Origin: Sphingopyxis sp. CCNWLW2
Lineage (GTDB): Bacteria > Pseudomonadota > Alphaproteobacteria > Sphingomonadales > Sphingomonadaceae
Direction of reading: 5' to 3'
DNA: 64,000 bases
Assembly: GCF_037095755.1 (NCBI RefSeq)
Contig: NZ_JBAWKJ010000003.1
Coordinates: 744,001 to 808,000 of the forward strand
The notes under the pieces were generated by a model that worked only from the letters and a program-made list of their open reading frames with translations, ran no database searches and was not told the DNA's origin. Positions within the stretch are counted from its first letter, which is position 1, and the number at the start of each line of letters is the position of its first letter. Positions 18,846 through 27,657 of this stretch are shown piece by piece. The translations under genes and the position numbers were made by a program.

Positions 18846-20417
18846 GTGGCACTTACCGGCAGCCTGCTGATTGGCGGAACCGACCGCGATGGAACCCACG
18901 GCACAGTTCATGGTCTGGATGCCGCCACGGGCGCGGTGCTCGAACCTCGTTTCGGCGGTGCGTCGCTCGCCGATCTGGACGATGCCTGCGCCTTTGCCGC
19001 GGAGGCGTTTCCCGCATTCTCTTCGATGGCGCCTTCCGGGCGGGCGAAGCTGCTGGAGGCGATCGCGCAGGGGATCGTCGACCTTGGCGATATCTTGATC
19101 GAGCGGGCCATGCAGGAGACGGGGCTCCCGCGCCCGCGTCTTGAGGGCGAACGGGGGCGGACCTGCGGCCAATTGCACATGTTCGCCGACGTCCTGCGCA
19201 CTGGCTCCTACCTCGAAGCCAGAATCGACACCGCCCGGCCGGATGCGCAGCCGCCGCGGCCCGATCTGCGTCTGATGAAGGTTGCGACCGGACCGGTCGC
19301 GGTCTTCGGCGCGTCGAATTTTCCGCTCGCTTTCTCGGTCGCCGGGGGAGACACCGCGTCGGCGCTTGCCGCAGGCTGCCCGGTCGTCGTCAAGGCGCAT
19401 CCGGCACACCCGGGGACATCGGAGCTCGTTGGAAGGGCCATTCAGTCTGCCATCACCGACCTTGGCCTGCCGGCAGGAATATTCTCGCTGATCGTGGATA
19501 GTGGTCACGAGATCGGAGCCGCTCTCGTCGCCGATCCCCGTATTAGCGCCGCAGCGTTTACGGGCTCCCGAAGGGGCGGGCTGGCTCTTGTCGAGATCGC
19601 TCGGCAGCGGAATGTCCCGATCCCGGTCTATGCCGAAATGAGCTCCATCAACCCTGTGATCTTGTTGCCGGCGGCTCTGAGAAATAGTGCAGCCGATATT
19701 GCGCGGCGCTTCGTAACCTCGCTGACTTTGGGGGCAGGCCAATTTTGCACCAATCCAGGCCTCTTGCTCGCGATTTCGGGCGAAGGTCTCGAAGATTTTC
19801 TTGCGGAGGCCGAGGTCGCGCTGCGGGATTCGCCTGCGCAGACGATGCTTTCGCCTGCCATCGCAATGGCCTTCGAACAGGGCATCGGCAAGCTTGCAGG
19901 TCATGCCGGGGTTACAACCCGGGCGCGCGGTCTGAGCGGGCATGAGCGCACGTGCCGCGCGGGCCTCTTCATGACAGAAGCCGACGCCTTTCTTCGCTAT
20001 CCGGAGCTTCAGGAAGAAATATTCGGGGCTGCCTCGCTCGTCGTAATCTGCCGGGACATGGATGAACTGCTCGTTGTTGTGGATGCGCTGGAAGGCCAGC
20101 TGACCGCTGCGATCCACATGGCCGAAGAGGATATCGGTTCCGCGCGGCACGTCCTTCCGGCGCTGCAGGCAAAAGCGGGGCGTCTGCTCGTAAATGATTT
20201 TGGCACCGGCGTCGCCGTGTCGCACGCCATGGTCCATGGAGGCCCATATCCGGCGACCTCCGACGTTCGTTCGACGTCGGTTGGCAGCTTGGCTATCGAC
20301 CGATTTCTCCGGCCGATCTGCTATCAGGACATGCCGGACGAGCTGTTGCCGGCACCCTTGCAGCGTGCCAACCCGCTCGCAATTCCGAGGCTGGTGGACG
20401 GCTCCAGGGAGAGGTGA
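18846..20417 (+). CDS. 2-oxoglutarate semialdehyde dehydrogenase (NADP-dependent ALDH)
   Basis: This 523-residue aldehyde dehydrogenase matches the bacterial 2-oxoglutarate (2,5-dioxovalerate) semialdehyde dehydrogenase subgroup. It has the N-terminal stretch [19 protein letters not shown], the substrate segment [33 protein letters not shown], the catalytic Glu in [12 protein letters not shown] and the nucleophile Cys in [10 protein letters not shown] near residue 301. The start is GTG with GGAGGAATTTGA upstream. It completes glucarate to 2-oxoglutarate after GudD and KdgD. It is the last gene of the operon and converges on the LysR gene 30 bases away. Confidence 0.92.
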   Translation: MALTGSLLIGGTDRDGTHGTVHGLDAATGAVLEPRFGGASLADLDDACAFAAEAFPAFSSMAPSGRAKLLEAIAQGIVDLGDILIERAMQETGLPRPRLEGERGRTCGQLHMFADVLRTGSYLEARIDTARPDAQPPRPDLRLMKVATGPVAVFGASNFPLAFSVAGGDTASALAAGCPVVVKAHPAHPGTSELVGRAIQSAITDLGLPAGIFSLIVDSGHEIGAALVADPRISAAAFTGSRRGGLALVEIARQRNVPIPVYAEMSSINPVILLPAALRNSAADIARRFVTSLTLGAGQFCTNPGLLLAISGEGLEDFLAEAEVALRDSPAQTMLSPAIAMAFEQGIGKLAGHAGVTTRARGLSGHERTCRAGLFMTEADAFLRYPELQEEIFGAASLVVICRDMDELLVVVDALEGQLTAAIHMAEEDIGSARHVLPALQAKAGRLLVNDFGTGVAVSHAMVHGGPYPATSDVRSTSVGSLAIDRFLRPICYQDMPDELLPAPLQRANPLAIPRLVDGSRER

Positions 20418-20447
20418 ACGGACGATGTTCGCCGGCCGACACGGTGA

Positions 20448-21371
20448 TCAGCTGGCCGGCAGCATCGAGAGGATGCGATCGAGTGCGGGATTGTCGCTGT
20501 CGGCGCGCCACACCAGATAGAGTTCGACGGGATCGGCCACACCATCGATCTCGCGGAATATCACATTGTCGAAGTGGAGCGCGCGCGCTGCGGCGGGAAC
20601 GATAGCGTGTCCGAGGCCGGCTCCAACGAGAGCCAGAATCGAGTGGATCTGGCTGAGAAAATGAACATATCGCGGCGTCGCGCCGGCATTGAGAAACAGG
20701 CTCGCCAGCAGGTCGTGAAAATAGCGCGCGCCGTCGGGCGAGTACATGATGATCGAGGCTCCGTCGAAGTCTTCGATAGCAGCGGTTTCTCTGGCGCCGA
20801 CCAGGTCACGGACGCAAGACGCCGCGAGCAATCGTTCGCGCATCACCAGTTGTGAACGGAACTCCGGCCGGCGAATGGGCGGACGCATGAGGCCAAGGTC
20901 GATCTGGCCGGTCAGAAGCGCGTCCGTCTGTTCGACGCTGACCATCTCCTTCAGGTTGATATCGACGTTGGGCAGATTTTCGCGGGTCGATGCGAGAAAC
21001 TTCGGAACGAAACTATACCCTGAGGCGGCGGTGAACCCGAGCGTGATCGACCCGACTTCGCCGCTCGTGGCACGCTTTACGGTCAAGGATGCTGCTTCGC
21101 TCAATCGCACGATCCGGCGCGCGTCTGCGAGAAAGGCCTTTCCCGCGGATGTCAGCTCGACCGAACGATTGTTTCTTTTGAAAACTTCAACGCCGAGCAA
21201 TCTCTCAAGCACCTGTATCTGTCGGCTGAGGGGAGGTTGCGTCATATTGAGCCGCGTGGCGGCGCGGCCGAAATGGAGCTCTTCGGCAACCGCAACGAAG
21301 CAGCGTAGATGCGACAGTTCGAACACGGCCTTGCTTGGCACATGCCCGGCGGGCAGGCAAGAAACCTCCAT
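20448..21371 (-). CDS. LysR-family regulator, probable regulator of the glucarate-ester operon
   Basis: The N-terminal winged helix reads LSHLRCFVAVAEELHFGRAATRLNMTQPPLSRQIQVLE, with the usual C-terminal effector-binding domain (about 220 residues). The ATG at 21371 gives about 307 residues. A GTG at 21326 would start right before the conserved helix (MFELSHLRCF) and is the more typical LysR start. It converges on the catabolic operon with a 30-base gap. The effector is not predictable, though an aldarate or the freed acid is plausible. Confidence 0.85.
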   Translation of the reverse strand: MEVSCLPAGHVPSKAVFELSHLRCFVAVAEELHFGRAATRLNMTQPPLSRQIQVLERLLGVEVFKRNNRSVELTSAGKAFLADARRIVRLSEAASLTVKRATSGEVGSITLGFTAASGYSFVPKFLASTRENLPNVDINLKEMVSVEQTDALLTGQIDLGLMRPPIRRPEFRSQLVMRERLLAASCVRDLVGARETAAIEDFDGASIIMYSPDGARYFHDLLASLFLNAGATPRYVHFLSQIHSILALVGAGLGHAIVPAAARALHFDNVIFREIDGVADPVELYLVWRADSDNPALDRILSMLPAS

Positions 21372-21560
21372 CAAAGCCGTAAAGTATTTATACTGGCGAG
21401 AACCTCCGGATCCCGCGTTCTGCTAGCTGAAATCCAGACGGCAAAGCCGGGGACCCCTGAGCGGGCGCTACAGAGTCTGAGCAAGCTGGCAACCCCTGGC
21501 GCACTGTCGGAAAACGGCCCGATGTCGCCAGCCGCGACCGTCGTGCGTCATCCCGCGGGC

Positions 21561-22319
21561 TTAGTCGAACCAGGGCCCTGCGAGCGGTTCCGCCAGATAT
21601 CGCCGCGCGGTCTTGACGAGCCGCTGCACCCGCAGCCGGTAGGACGCGCTTTCCACGCGCCAGCGCGATGCAGCGATCGCGTCTCCCCAGAGTTCGCGCG
21701 CGATGGCCTGCTGGTTTGCGCCCGCCAGCAAGGCGTCGCCAACGCGTAGCTCCGTGATCCAGTGCGCCGCCTTGCGTTCCTTCGGCACCATCGATCCGGG
21801 AAGATGGCCTTTCTCGGCAAGAACGACGAACTGTCTCAGGGATTCGAGTTTCGGCCTGGCCGACTGCAAACCCGTTATGCGGTGCTCGACAAGAACCGGG
21901 CCGCCCAGGAGCGTGCCGTCGTGCAAGTCGAGACGGACGGCCCAATGGCCGTCGCTGAGGAGCCAGTGCTCATTGCCGGACGCGTCTATTTCGACCGACA
22001 CGAGCGCAGCGACGTCGCGCACATCGAAAAGATCATCGGCCGGGCTGTCATTTGCGGCGGGCCTCCCGTGCAGCACCCGCGGGTCCCGGTCGATGCTCCA
22101 GATCGGCCGCGCGGCGGGCGTCGCAAGGGCAGGATCGATCCAGCCTAACAGCCCGATATCGGCGAGGATGCGGGCCGGAGCGAAGGCTCGCGCCGCCCAT
22201 TGGCGCCGATAGCGACTGTTACGGCGCAGCCATTCCCACGCAAAGGCCCGGCGATCCGAAATCAGCAGCTCGGCATAGGCCTGGGGCGAGCGCCAGTCGG
22301 CAGCTGGCCCGCCTATCAT
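21561..22319 (-). CDS. DUF2285-domain protein (accessory-element regulator-like)
   Basis: The conserved region begins GGPAADWRSPQAYAELLISDRRAFAWEWLRRNSRYRR, which is the short N-terminal domain that precedes DUF2285, and ends with a helix-rich DUF2285 segment (GDALLAGANQQAIARELWGDAIAASRWRVESASYRLRVQRLV). I place the start at ATG 22319. The frame is open further upstream to a TTG at 22364. Such proteins are widespread on integrative elements of sphingomonads and rhizobia and have an HTH-like fold, with no known specific function. Its neighbours (RadC-like, membrane, LuxR-HTH) fit an accessory region. Confidence 0.75.
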   Translation of the reverse strand: MIGGPAADWRSPQAYAELLISDRRAFAWEWLRRNSRYRRQWAARAFAPARILADIGLLGWIDPALATPAARPIWSIDRDPRVLHGRPAANDSPADDLFDVRDVAALVSVEIDASGNEHWLLSDGHWAVRLDLHDGTLLGGPVLVEHRITGLQSARPKLESLRQFVVLAEKGHLPGSMVPKERKAAHWITELRVGDALLAGANQQAIARELWGDAIAASRWRVESASYRLRVQRLVKTARRYLAEPLAGPWFD

Positions 22320-22330
22320 TTCATATACCC

Positions 22331-22351
22331 GGAATATTTTCGGAATATTTT
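22331..22351. repeat. AT-rich tandem direct repeat GGAATATTTTC upstream of the DUF2285 gene
   Basis: The unit GGAATATTTTC occurs twice in direct succession (CGGAATATTTTCGGAATATTTTC pattern, starting near 22330). It is markedly AT-rich for this genome and lies 12-32 bases before the proposed ATG of the DUF2285 gene. It could be a repeated regulator site or part of the promoter. Confidence 0.45.
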
Positions 22352-22506
22352 CATGCGGCGGCAATGCGACGACAATGAGCCGACGTCAGCGGCTGCCGGG
22401 CAGCGGTGTTGATCGGGGCGTCAGCAGGGCCGGTACCGGCACAAAGCCGGACAGATATCCACGGCTGCGGATGCCCGTATCGGGCAGCGACCGCGCGATG
22501 CGCTGG

Positions 22507-23514
22507 CTATTCGGTTCCTTCGGCAAAATAGGCGCGCAGCCGGTGCGTGACGCCGGGCGTGAGGCTCACGAGGCTGCGCCGGCCGTCATGAGCGTCCGGC
22601 GATCGCTCGAGGATGCCGGCGTCGCAGAGGCGCTGGATGAGCTTCATCGCGCTGCTCGTCGGGATCGCCGCAGTGATACAGAGCGAGGACATGGAGAGCG
22701 TCTGTCCTCGCGACTGATGGATGAACAGGTCGACGAGCATGTCCCAGGCCGGTTCGCCAAAAAGCTCAGGACATCCAAGGAGCTGCCTGCGCAATATTCT
22801 GCGCCGCATCGTAGTTTCGGCGTTTCGCCGTGCGAGCGCATCCATCTCGTCGGCGGGATCCGAATGGCTCCGCAGGAAGAAGGGCAGGAACTTTCCGCGC
22901 CCTCGCGCCTTGGCCGACCCCTCGATCAGATTATTGGTTCGCGTTCCCGTCACGATGATGTGCTCGAGAATTTCGACGTCGAGCGCGCGTCCGACCTCTT
23001 CCAGACGCCGTGTCGCGCTCAGATCTTCCTCGCTCGGGGCGGGATCGCCGCTCGGATGGTTGTGGACGAGAATGATCGAGGCGGCGTTATGTTCGAGCGC
23101 GCGCCGGAAAATGGTCCGCGGATAGATCGCCAGTTGCGCGAGCGAACCCCGCTGGAACTCCTCGTCGGCGATCAGGCCGCGCGCCGGATCGAGAAACAGG
23201 ATGCGCAGCCGTTCCTCGGGCAGGCTACCCATCGACGCGATGAGATATCGGCTGAAGCGAGGATTGCCCGGATCGATCCGGACCGTCCGGAGCTCGGAGC
23301 GCATTCCTTCCAGCATCGCGTCGCGAACATCGCCAAGAAATGAGGCCATGCCTGGATAGCCATCGAGAAATCGGGTCAGGCGTTCGGGAGATTGCGACCA
23401 GAGCCGGCCAAGGCTTGTGAACTCGTCGAGAAGTTTCTGCGCTATGGAATCGCAATGGTCGGGCGCGACCGCCGCGACCAGCCTAGCCAGGACCGATCGT
23501 TCCCGTTCGCGCGC
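22507..23514 (-). CDS. RadC-type JAB/MPN domain protein fused to a MarR-like winged helix; start codon unclear
   Basis: Coding signal begins around 23514 with a RadC-like N-terminal helical domain (SVLARLVAAVAPDHCDSIAQ). The JAB metalloprotease-like motif follows (ILVHNHPSGDPAPSEEDLSATRRLEEVG: HxH...S...D), and the protein ends with a MarR-like winged helix (SMSSLCITAAIPTSSAMKLIQRL - LERSPDAHDGRRSLVSLTPG). The domain start overlaps the 3' end of the membrane-protein gene at 23442. In this frame I see no ATG, GTG or TTG between about 23350 and 23600. The nearest internal ATG is at 23349 and the frame is open upstream to 23934. Translation may start at a CTG (23490), be coupled, or the gene may have lost its start. 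JAB-wHTH fusions are common on sphingomonad mobile elements. Confidence 0.7.
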   Translation of the reverse strand, partial: ARERERSVLARLVAAVAPDHCDSIAQKLLDEFTSLGRLWSQSPERLTRFLDGYPGMASFLGDVRDAMLEGMRSELRTVRIDPGNPRFSRYLIASMGSLPEERLRILFLDPARGLIADEEFQRGSLAQLAIYPRTIFRRALEHNAASIILVHNHPSGDPAPSEEDLSATRRLEEVGRALDVEILEHIIVTGTRTNNLIEGSAKARGRGKFLPFFLRSHSDPADEMDALARRNAETTMRRRILRRQLLGCPELFGEPAWDMLVDLFIHQSRGQTLSMSSLCITAAIPTSSAMKLIQRLCDAGILERSPDAHDGRRSLVSLTPGVTHRLRAYFAEGTE

Positions 23515-23918
23515 AGACGCCTCTGGTGCCGCCAGGTTGCAAGGGCGAGAAGCGGAGGCAGAAGCCAGGATGCAGCGACCTGCATCGTCTGGTACGCCGC
23601 TGGATGAACCGAAATCTCCATCGCCTTGCCGACATGGGCCATCAGCGGAAAGATCTGGAGAACGGCGGCGGGTATCGGCCAGAAGCGATGGGCCGTCAGT
23701 GCCAGCAGCAGTGTCGCGCCAGCCGCAATGAGATCGATGGCCAGATGCCCGGTATCGATCGAGCTGAAGCGCGGCGGGACAAACAGATGCAGGATCTGGT
23801 CCGCGAGCGCCATTGCGATCAAGATCAGCGCCATCGCCCGCTCGGGTCCGCCGCCCTTCCTCAGGGCATAGACGAGGACCGTCAGCAAGATCGTCACGAA
23901 GATTGCGATCCGAACCAT
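23442..23918 (-). CDS. Small polytopic membrane protein of unknown function
   Basis: The 158-residue product starts at ATG 23918 and has about five hydrophobic stretches: VRIAIFVTILLTVLVYAL, AMALILIAMALADQILHLF, LAIDLIAAGATLLLALTA, WPIPAAVLQIFPLM and VAASWLLPPLLALATW. A basic tail follows (RHQRRLRANGNDRSWLGWSRRSR). I do not recognise a family. The tail overlaps the first codons of the RadC-like gene, suggesting translational coupling. Confidence 0.6.
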   Translation of the reverse strand: MVRIAIFVTILLTVLVYALRKGGGPERAMALILIAMALADQILHLFVPPRFSSIDTGHLAIDLIAAGATLLLALTAHRFWPIPAAVLQIFPLMAHVGKAMEISVHPAAYQTMQVAASWLLPPLLALATWRHQRRLRANGNDRSWLGWSRRSRPTIAIP

Positions 23919-23956
23919 CGCGATCAAAAATCATGCAGGCGGTCCCCGGTCAATGT

Positions 23957-24289
23957 TCAGGATGCGATTGTGACGCCATGCTCTCCGGCGGCGGCAAGCG
24001 CGGGACATTCATGAAGGTCGAGGCCGGCGCTCTCGCGTGCGATGCCGACGAGGTCCCCGTGAACGCGCAGGACGTCCCCGCTTGCGCCGACAAGCGCGGT
24101 CTGGACCTTTGCCAGGCGCCGGATTGTCGCATGGCCCTGGACGGCGTCGACCCCCGGCGTGTCCCGGCGCGCGGCGACGACGCTGGTCATCAGCGACGCG
24201 ACCGCAATCAGCGCATCGTCGATACGCGTTTCCGCGGCGGGAACCTGTTGCTGAAGCCGCGCAACGGCGAAATTGATACTCTCGGACAT
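23957..24289 (-). CDS. Small soluble helical protein, unknown function
   Basis: A good ribosome site (GGAGACGTC) precedes ATG 24289, giving 110 residues (MSESINFAVARLQQQVP...). The protein is alanine-rich and mostly helical with no Trp and one Cys. It lies between a membrane protein gene and a LuxR-HTH membrane protein gene on the same strand, so the four genes 22507-24866 may be one unit. No family recognised. Confidence 0.5.
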   Translation of the reverse strand: MSESINFAVARLQQQVPAAETRIDDALIAVASLMTSVVAARRDTPGVDAVQGHATIRRLAKVQTALVGASGDVLRVHGDLVGIARESAGLDLHECPALAAAGEHGVTIAS

Positions 24290-24347
24290 GACGTCTCCTC
24301 TGCCGGAAGCATATGCTCCGGCGGTTACTCTGCAGGTTTGAGAAGGC

Positions 24348-24866
24348 TCAGCCGGAGATGAGGCGCGACAGCGACTCCGCAAGGCCCAGGCTGCCGAGGA
24401 GGAAGACGATCAGAGCGACGAGCAATGTCGCGATGATCGTCAGCCTTGTGCCCGGCAGGTGGTCATGCCTCCAGATCTTCCCGGACGGCGGGTGCGATCC
24501 CGAAAGGCGATCCCGGAGCGAGCTGTTGTCATCGAGCCCCTCGAAGCCGGAAACGCCACCGTCTGGAAAGTCGGATGCAACGAGGGTGGGGAGATCGGCA
24601 ACCTCCACCGGGTCGTATGCGATCCGATGGTATATGCTTCGCAACCGCGCGTAGCGCAGCGCCACCTCGTCCCGGTCGGCCGCACCGAGCGCGGTCCTGG
24701 CATTTGTGATGCGCTGATCGACCGTATATTTCGATATGCCGAGCTCGCGCGCAATCTGCTTCGACGTCTTGCGTTCCAGCACCAGGTCGAGACAAGCCCG
24801 CTGCTTGTCGGTCAATCGGTTCCAACGCAGTCGATCGTCATTTGGGGAAGGTTGCGACCCGTCCAT
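24348..24866 (-). CDS. LuxR-type HTH protein with C-terminal membrane helix
   Basis: Residues about 15-75 form a GerE/LuxR helix-turn-helix (LTDKQRACLDLVLERKTSKQIARELGISKYTVDQRITNARTALG in two parts), and residues about 140-165 form one transmembrane helix (LTIIATLLVALIVFLLGSLG). No receiver or sensor domain is present, so the HTH is N-terminal and tethered to the membrane. Similar short HTH-TM proteins occur widely in sphingomonads near mobile-element genes. It is divergent from the luxR gene at 25309. Regulatory target unknown. Confidence 0.75.
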   Translation of the reverse strand: MDGSQPSPNDDRLRWNRLTDKQRACLDLVLERKTSKQIARELGISKYTVDQRITNARTALGAADRDEVALRYARLRSIYHRIAYDPVEVADLPTLVASDFPDGGVSGFEGLDDNSSLRDRLSGSHPPSGKIWRHDHLPGTRLTIIATLLVALIVFLLGSLGLAESLSRLISG

Positions 24867-25308
24867 CGTCGAAGTTTCGTCACGTCCCTTTCAGCCAGGC
24901 TGCTTCCTGTTCCAGATGAGTTTGACATTGAAGTCCTTGTTAAATCAACTTTCCTTCGGTCCAGCCGGCGAAGACCTCCCGCAATCCCATCGTGCAGGCA
25001 ACGGGTTGCGCATCTCGCGCCCGGTCATTTCCGCCCTCGCCCGACAATTGAAGTCTTGTCGGGCAGGGGACTGTTTCAGATGATCGCCGGCCCGCAACAA
25101 CAATTCTCAAATTGAGACTAACTACCGAATAAGTTTGAAATATTTATGTCATATTGTAGCTTGGCCGCGCTCCGCATCGCTTTCGGCCAGCATCGATGCG
25201 CCACCGCGGTGACCCCGCCATTTGAGAAGGCGAGGGGATCGGCACCGGACAGGGAGCAATGCCGGAGAGGATGGTTCGAGAACGCCGCCGGCATTGCCAA
25301 GGGTCGCA
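24867..25308. other. Divergent intergenic region between the HTH-membrane gene and luxR, with two palindromes
   Basis: No gene seen in these 442 bases. A hairpin GCCCGACA-ATTGAAGTCT-TGTCGGGC spans 25039-25064. A 13-base palindrome TCTCAA-A-TTGAGA lies at 25105-25117, followed by an AT-rich stretch to about 25160. Either could be a regulator site for the quorum-sensing genes. Neither matches the classic lux-box ACCTGNNNNNNNNNNCAGGT pattern. Confidence 0.4.
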
Positions 25309-26052
25309 ATGCCAACGCTCGATGCCGCACAGCGACTCGCGGCCGAAGTCTTGAAGGTCGCGAGCGAAGACGCGTTGATCGATATTCTCGACGAGGCCTG
25401 CTCGAGGCTGGGATGTTCGTGGTACGCGCTGAGCCACCACATCGACTTCCTGGCTGCGCCCGAGAAGGGGCTGCGCATCCACAATTATCCCGAAGACTGG
25501 GCGCGATGGTTCGACGAACAACGGCTTGGCATCTGCGATCCCGTCCATCGCGCAAGCCGCCGCCGCGCCGCGGGCTTCCTCTGGCACGACATGCAGACCT
25601 TCTCGCGGCCCCGGCGCGGCGACGAAGCGATATTGTCGCGCGCGCGCCGGCACGACATTCATGACGGGCTCACGATCCCCACGCACGTCCCTGGGGACGC
25701 GCACGGATCGGTATCCTTCGCCTGGCAGAAAGGGACATATGCGACGCCCGAGGCCCTGATGTTCGCCCAGACGATCGGCGCTTTCATATTCGAGGCGGCG
25801 CGCCAGCTCTCGGGCCTCGTCCCTGCCAATGATCAGCCGCGCCTCACGGACCGGCAGATCGAATGCCTTCTCTGGGCCGCGCGCGGCAAGTCGGATTCGG
25901 TGATCGCGCAGATCATGGATCTGCAGACCGATACGGTCAGCGAACATCTGCGTAACGCCCGCGCGAAATACTCCGCGCGAAGCCGTGTCAGCCTTGCGAT
26001 CCGCGCCCTGTTCGACGGGACGATCTGCTTCGGCGACGTCGCCGGCGGTTAA
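25309..26052 (+). CDS. LuxR-family quorum-sensing regulator
   Basis: The 247-residue protein has an N-terminal autoinducer-binding domain with the conserved aromatic/acidic pocket pattern (YALSHHIDF... YPEDWARWFDEQRLGICDPVHRASRRRAAGFLWHD) and a C-terminal GerE HTH (LTDRQIECLLWAARGKSDSV-IAQIMDLQTDTVSEHLRNA). The start ATG follows AAGGGTCGCA. It is 80 bases upstream of the luxI homologue on the same strand, the standard luxR-luxI order. Confidence 0.9.
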   Translation: MPTLDAAQRLAAEVLKVASEDALIDILDEACSRLGCSWYALSHHIDFLAAPEKGLRIHNYPEDWARWFDEQRLGICDPVHRASRRRAAGFLWHDMQTFSRPRRGDEAILSRARRHDIHDGLTIPTHVPGDAHGSVSFAWQKGTYATPEALMFAQTIGAFIFEAARQLSGLVPANDQPRLTDRQIECLLWAARGKSDSVIAQIMDLQTDTVSEHLRNARAKYSARSRVSLAIRALFDGTICFGDVAGG

Positions 26053-26132
26053 AACACCCCCCTTTCTTGGTATGGCGAAAACGATTTTTCCGGTTCAATT
26101 GGTCTGTCTCTTTCAACCAAGGAGACAAGTTG

Positions 26133-26744
26133 ATGTTCCTCACGGTCAACCAGGACAACCGGGCGCGCGAACATGCCGCGCTCCGCTCGATGTTCGAAGC
26201 GCGCAAGCGCGTCTTTGTCGATCTGCTCAAATGGGACCTGCCGGTGCTGGCGGGCCGGTTCGAAGTCGATCATTTCGACGATCCTTTTGCCACTTATCTG
26301 ATCGTCACCGACGGCGGGCGAGAGCATCTCGCCTCGGCGCGACTTCTGCCGACGACGCGACCGGCGCTTCTCGACGGACTCTTCCCGCACCTCGTCTCCG
26401 GCCCGGTCCCGAACGGCGCGGCGATATGCGAGATCACCCGCTTTTGCCTTTCGCCGGGCGTGGGGGCGCGGCAGCGCCGCGCTGCGCGCGACACGCTGCT
26501 CGTCGGGCTCGTCGACCATGCACGGGCGAATGGCATCAGCACCTACACCGGCGTCGCCGAACTGTCCTGGTTCCGGCAGGTCGCGCAGTTCGGCTGGGAT
26601 TGCCGCTTGCTCGGCGAGACAGCGATCCATGATGGCCGCGCGCTGGTCGCGCTCGCGATCTCGATCGACGCGGACACGCACGCGAAGCTGGCCGGGACCG
26701 GCATCGTCGCGACCGGCACTTCCGTGCCAGCCCAGGCCGCATGA
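26133..26744 (+). CDS. Acyl-homoserine-lactone synthase, LuxI family
   Basis: The product (203 residues) has the conserved LuxI residues: the basic-aromatic start (FEARKRVFVDLLKWDLP), the acidic pair in FEVDHFDDPFATYLI, SARLLPTTRP, and EITRFCLSPG with the catalytic Glu and Arg. The ATG at 26133 is preceded by AAGGAGA. The frame is open upstream to 26067 but without a better start. It makes the AHL signal sensed by the adjacent LuxR. Acyl chain length is not readable. The phyH gene starts ten bases after its stop. Confidence 0.92.
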   Translation: MFLTVNQDNRAREHAALRSMFEARKRVFVDLLKWDLPVLAGRFEVDHFDDPFATYLIVTDGGREHLASARLLPTTRPALLDGLFPHLVSGPVPNGAAICEITRFCLSPGVGARQRRAARDTLLVGLVDHARANGISTYTGVAELSWFRQVAQFGWDCRLLGETAIHDGRALVALAISIDADTHAKLAGTGIVATGTSVPAQAA

Positions 26745-26754
26745 GGAGGGTGCG

Positions 26755-27657
26755 ATGTCGGTTCATCCTCTCCCGCGGAGCGGCGGGCGCTGTGCCGCCG
26801 CTGCGCAGCGCCTGGCCGCCGAGGGCTATGTCCGGCTTCGCGGTGCCGCCCCGGCTTCGCGGATCGCGGCGATCGCGGCGGATCTCGCACCACGTTTCGA
26901 GACGACGCCCTTTTGCTCGGGCGGCTTCTACGGAGAACGGACCAAGCGGTTCGGGCGCCTCCTGATCCGTTCGCCGCATGTCGCGGAGCTGGTGCTGCAC
27001 TCCGGAATATTGGCGCTCGCCGAAGCCGCGCTCGGTCCTTGGTGCGAGCGCATCCAGCTCAACCTCACCCAGGCCATCGAGCTCCATCCCCGCGCGCTCG
27101 CGCAATTCCCGCACCGCGATCAGAATATGTGGCAGGGGGCGCTCGGCGAGGTCGAATATCTGCTCAACGTGCTGTGGCCGCTCAGCCCCTTCACCGCGGA
27201 AAATGGCGCGACGGTCGTCTGGCCGCGAAGCCATGGCGCCGCGGCGTTGGTCGAGGAGCCGAGGGCGGCACCGGTCGTCGCCGCGGCCGACCCGGGCGAC
27301 GCGATCGTCTTTCTCGGTTCGACGCTCCACGGCGCGGGCGCCAACCGCAGTGACGGCGTCCGGCAGGGGATCATCATCAGCTACTGCCTCGGATGGCTCA
27401 AGCCCTACGAGAATCCGTGGCTGGCCTATCCGCCCGAGATTGCGCGCGACTTCCCGCCCGAGCTCGCGGCGCTAGCCGGCTATGCGCAGCACCGGCCCAA
27501 TCTCGGCAATTTCGAGGGGCAATGCCCGTCGGTGCTGTTCGCCGGCTATCCCGATGAGCCGCTCGCCGCGACCGATGCGCTGCGCCCCGATCAGGAAGCG
27601 CGGCTTGCCCGGTATATCGCGACGCAGCGGCAGAGTGGCGGGAGGTTTGCGGAATGA
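26755..27657 (+). CDS. Phytanoyl-CoA dioxygenase (PhyH) family Fe(II)/2-oxoglutarate oxygenase
   Basis: This 300-residue oxygenase has the iron ligands HxD in FPHRDQNMW (about residues 121-123) and the distal His in STLHGAGANRSDG (about 192), with an Arg soon after that would bind 2-oxoglutarate. The start follows GAGGAGGGTGCG. As I recall, a phyH gene directly after luxI is a recurrent arrangement in Sphingomonadaceae genomes, so it may act with the signal system. Acting on the lasso peptide is a competing idea because of the downstream genes. The GntR gene overlaps its stop by four bases. Confidence 0.85.
   Translation: MSVHPLPRSGGRCAAAAQRLAAEGYVRLRGAAPASRIAAIAADLAPRFETTPFCSGGFYGERTKRFGRLLIRSPHVAELVLHSGILALAEAALGPWCERIQLNLTQAIELHPRALAQFPHRDQNMWQGALGEVEYLLNVLWPLSPFTAENGATVVWPRSHGAAALVEEPRAAPVVAAADPGDAIVFLGSTLHGAGANRSDGVRQGIIISYCLGWLKPYENPWLAYPPEIARDFPPELAALAGYAQHRPNLGNFEGQCPSVLFAGYPDEPLAATDALRPDQEARLARYIATQRQSGGRFAE

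Noticed and set aside
18696..20237. 513-residue minus-strand open frame opposite the aldehyde dehydrogenase
   Set aside because: Antisense shadow of a gene with intact catalytic motifs.
26067..26132. Longer LuxI start at 26067
   Set aside because: The added residues (MVWRKRFFRFNWSVSF) are not LuxI-like, and the AAGGAGA site fixes ATG 26133.
24867..26132. Classical lux box upstream of luxR or luxI
   Set aside because: No ACCTG-N10-CAGGT-like 20-mer could be found by eye; other palindromes are listed instead.
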